A stretch of DNA of 8,386 bases from Sedimentibacter sp. (GTDB taxonomy: Bacteria; Bacillota; Clostridia; Tissierellales; Sedimentibacteraceae): assembly GCA_029256005.1 (NCBI GenBank), contig JAQSYS010000097.1, forward strand, positions 1-8,386, in the 5' to 3' direction. The notes under the pieces are model-generated. The model searched no databases, was not told the DNA's origin, and saw nothing but the letters and a program-made list of their open reading frames with translations. Numbering within the stretch: the first letter of the stretch is position 1; every line of letters starts with the position of its first letter. Positions 7,757 to 8,386 of the stretch are shown one piece after another. The translations under genes were made by a program, and so were the position numbers.

Positions 7757-7768
7757 TTAATCTATCTA

Positions 7769-8314
7769 TTAATTTGATACGAATTCCTGCCCACGAACGT
7801 CTAACACTTTGAGTTCCGATAGACGTATAGCAACAAATTCTTCTCCGTTTTCCTCTATCATTTCAATTTTACCTGAAGCTTCAACCCAATCATTAATTTT
7901 TGGTGGTTCACCATCATACAAGATTTCAAATCCTGCCGTTCCGTCATTTCCGCAACATCCTGGACCATAACGTATTACGAATTTAAATGTTTGATTTGTC
8001 TCAGGATTTGTGGCTTCTGTATAAATACCTTCCCACCTTATTGTTTTACCCATGTATTCATCAGGATTTAAATAAATGTCATTGCACTGGGCGATAAACA
8101 GCTTATCCTTTAAAACAATTTCATCTCCGTCAGCATTTTTAATAGAATCTGTCAATGCATTATCCATTATTTGTTCTACAGGAGTTTTAGAATTATCAGT
8201 GATGACTTCAATGTTTTGTTCGTTGTTTTCTTGTTTTGCTTCCACTACTTTATTTTCAGCAGAACAACCTGTTATTAACATCATCATTATAAAAATTAAA
8301 CACAATATTTTCAT
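7769..8314 (-). CDS. Putative lipoprotein with DUF1980/YcgQ C-terminal-like (OB-fold type) domain
   Basis: This 181-residue protein has no assigned function. The N-terminus MKILCLIFIMMMLITGC is a type II signal peptide with lipobox ITGC, so Cys17 would be lipidated and the mature protein anchored outside the membrane. A charged, probably disordered linker covers about 18-60. The rest resembles the C-terminal domain of the TIGR03943/DUF1980 (YcgQ) family: LNPDEYMGKTIRWEGIY (82-98), FVIRYGPGCCGND (112-124) with adjacent Cys120-Cys121, and WVEASGKIE (143-151) near the end. That family pairs with YraQ-type permeases, but here the domain is a stand-alone lipoprotein. Cys77 and the CC pair could bind metal or form a disulfide, which is inference. 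The start follows AGGGAG twelve bases upstream and overlaps the stop of the preceding gene as ATGA, suggesting an operon with it. Family recognition is from memory of motifs, not a search. Confidence 0.75.
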   Translation of the reverse strand: MKILCLIFIMMMLITGCSAENKVVEAKQENNEQNIEVITDNSKTPVEQIMDNALTDSIKNADGDEIVLKDKLFIAQCNDIYLNPDEYMGKTIRWEGIYTEATNPETNQTFKFVIRYGPGCCGNDGTAGFEILYDGEPPKINDWVEASGKIEMIEENGEEFVAIRLSELKVLDVRGQEFVSN

Positions 8315-8386
8315 TTTGTTTTTAATCTCCCTATTTTTTTACTCGCTCCTAAAGAAGTAGCTATAATAAATGCTGCAAGGTTTACA
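8311..8386 (-). CDS. 3' end of an unidentified gene, probably a membrane protein
   Basis: From the window edge the minus strand has one open frame of 24 codons ending in TGA at 8311-8313. The translation is VNLAAFIIATSLG followed by a basic tail ASKKIGRLKTK. A hydrophobic stretch followed by lysines and arginines is the pattern of a last transmembrane helix with a cytoplasmic tail. The stop overlaps the lipoprotein start as ATGA, an arrangement typical of translationally coupled genes. The other two minus-strand frames are closed by stops at 8338-8340 (TAA) and 8382-8384 (TAA). The fragment is too short to identify a family, and a permease partner of the lipoprotein is only a guess. Confidence 0.5.
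   Translation of the reverse strand, partial: VNLAAFIIATSLGASKKIGRLKTK

Noticed and set aside
8076..8360. Plus-strand open frame of 94 codons opposite the lipoprotein gene
   Set aside because: It is the antisense of a lipoprotein with a clear signal peptide and domain. It has no convincing ribosome binding site and its composition reflects the reverse strand.
1..8386. Search for a novel defence, CRISPR, mobile or RNA-based system
   Set aside because: I saw no spaced repeats, transposase, integrase, tRNA-like structure or unexplained gap over 300 bases. Apart from the lipoprotein unit, all coding space is accounted for by housekeeping genes.

Overview
The window is AT-rich, densely coded DNA with every gene on the minus strand. 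Low-GC codon use, AGGAGG-type ribosome binding sites and the gene order miaB-mutS-mutL-miaA-hfq followed by a methionine gamma-lyase-like gene point to an anaerobic Firmicute of class Clostridia (or the related Tissierellia). Genus-level placement is not possible from the sequence alone.

Layout, in transcription order from the high-coordinate end. (1) 8311-8386 is the 3' end of an unidentified, probably membrane-protein gene. Its stop overlaps the start of a small lipoprotein gene (7769-8314) that carries a DUF1980/YcgQ-C-like domain. (2) 7619-7768 is the only sizeable intergenic space. It holds an 11-bp perfect inverted repeat, probably the terminator of the lipoprotein unit, and then a near-consensus sigma-A promoter. 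(3) From that promoter runs a tight operon: miaB (tRNA methylthiotransferase), mutS, mutL, miaA (tRNA dimethylallyltransferase), hfq (RNA chaperone) and the N-terminal third of a PLP-dependent methionine gamma-lyase family gene that leaves the window at position 1. Intergenic gaps are 3 to 17 nt if mutL is counted to its ancestral stop. Several Shine-Dalgarno sequences overlap the preceding stop codon, which suggests translational coupling.

MiaA and MiaB catalyse successive steps of one pathway, A37 to i6A37 to ms2i6A37 in tRNA. MutS and MutL are the core of mismatch repair, and both keep visible beta-clamp-binding motifs. No mutH or dam gene is seen, as expected for a lineage that uses the MutL endonuclease.

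The main anomaly is mutL. Its reading frame ends early after 574 codons. The conserved C-terminal tail with the CPHGRP zinc/endonuclease motif lies immediately downstream in another frame. About 33 codons expected between the two, including the (A/S)CK motif, are absent. This is best read as a recent internal deletion of roughly 100 bp that also broke the frame. It would inactivate the MutL nuclease and perhaps make the strain a mutator, unless it is an assembly error. I see no CRISPR array, insertion sequence, tRNA, rRNA, prophage or novel defence system in the window.
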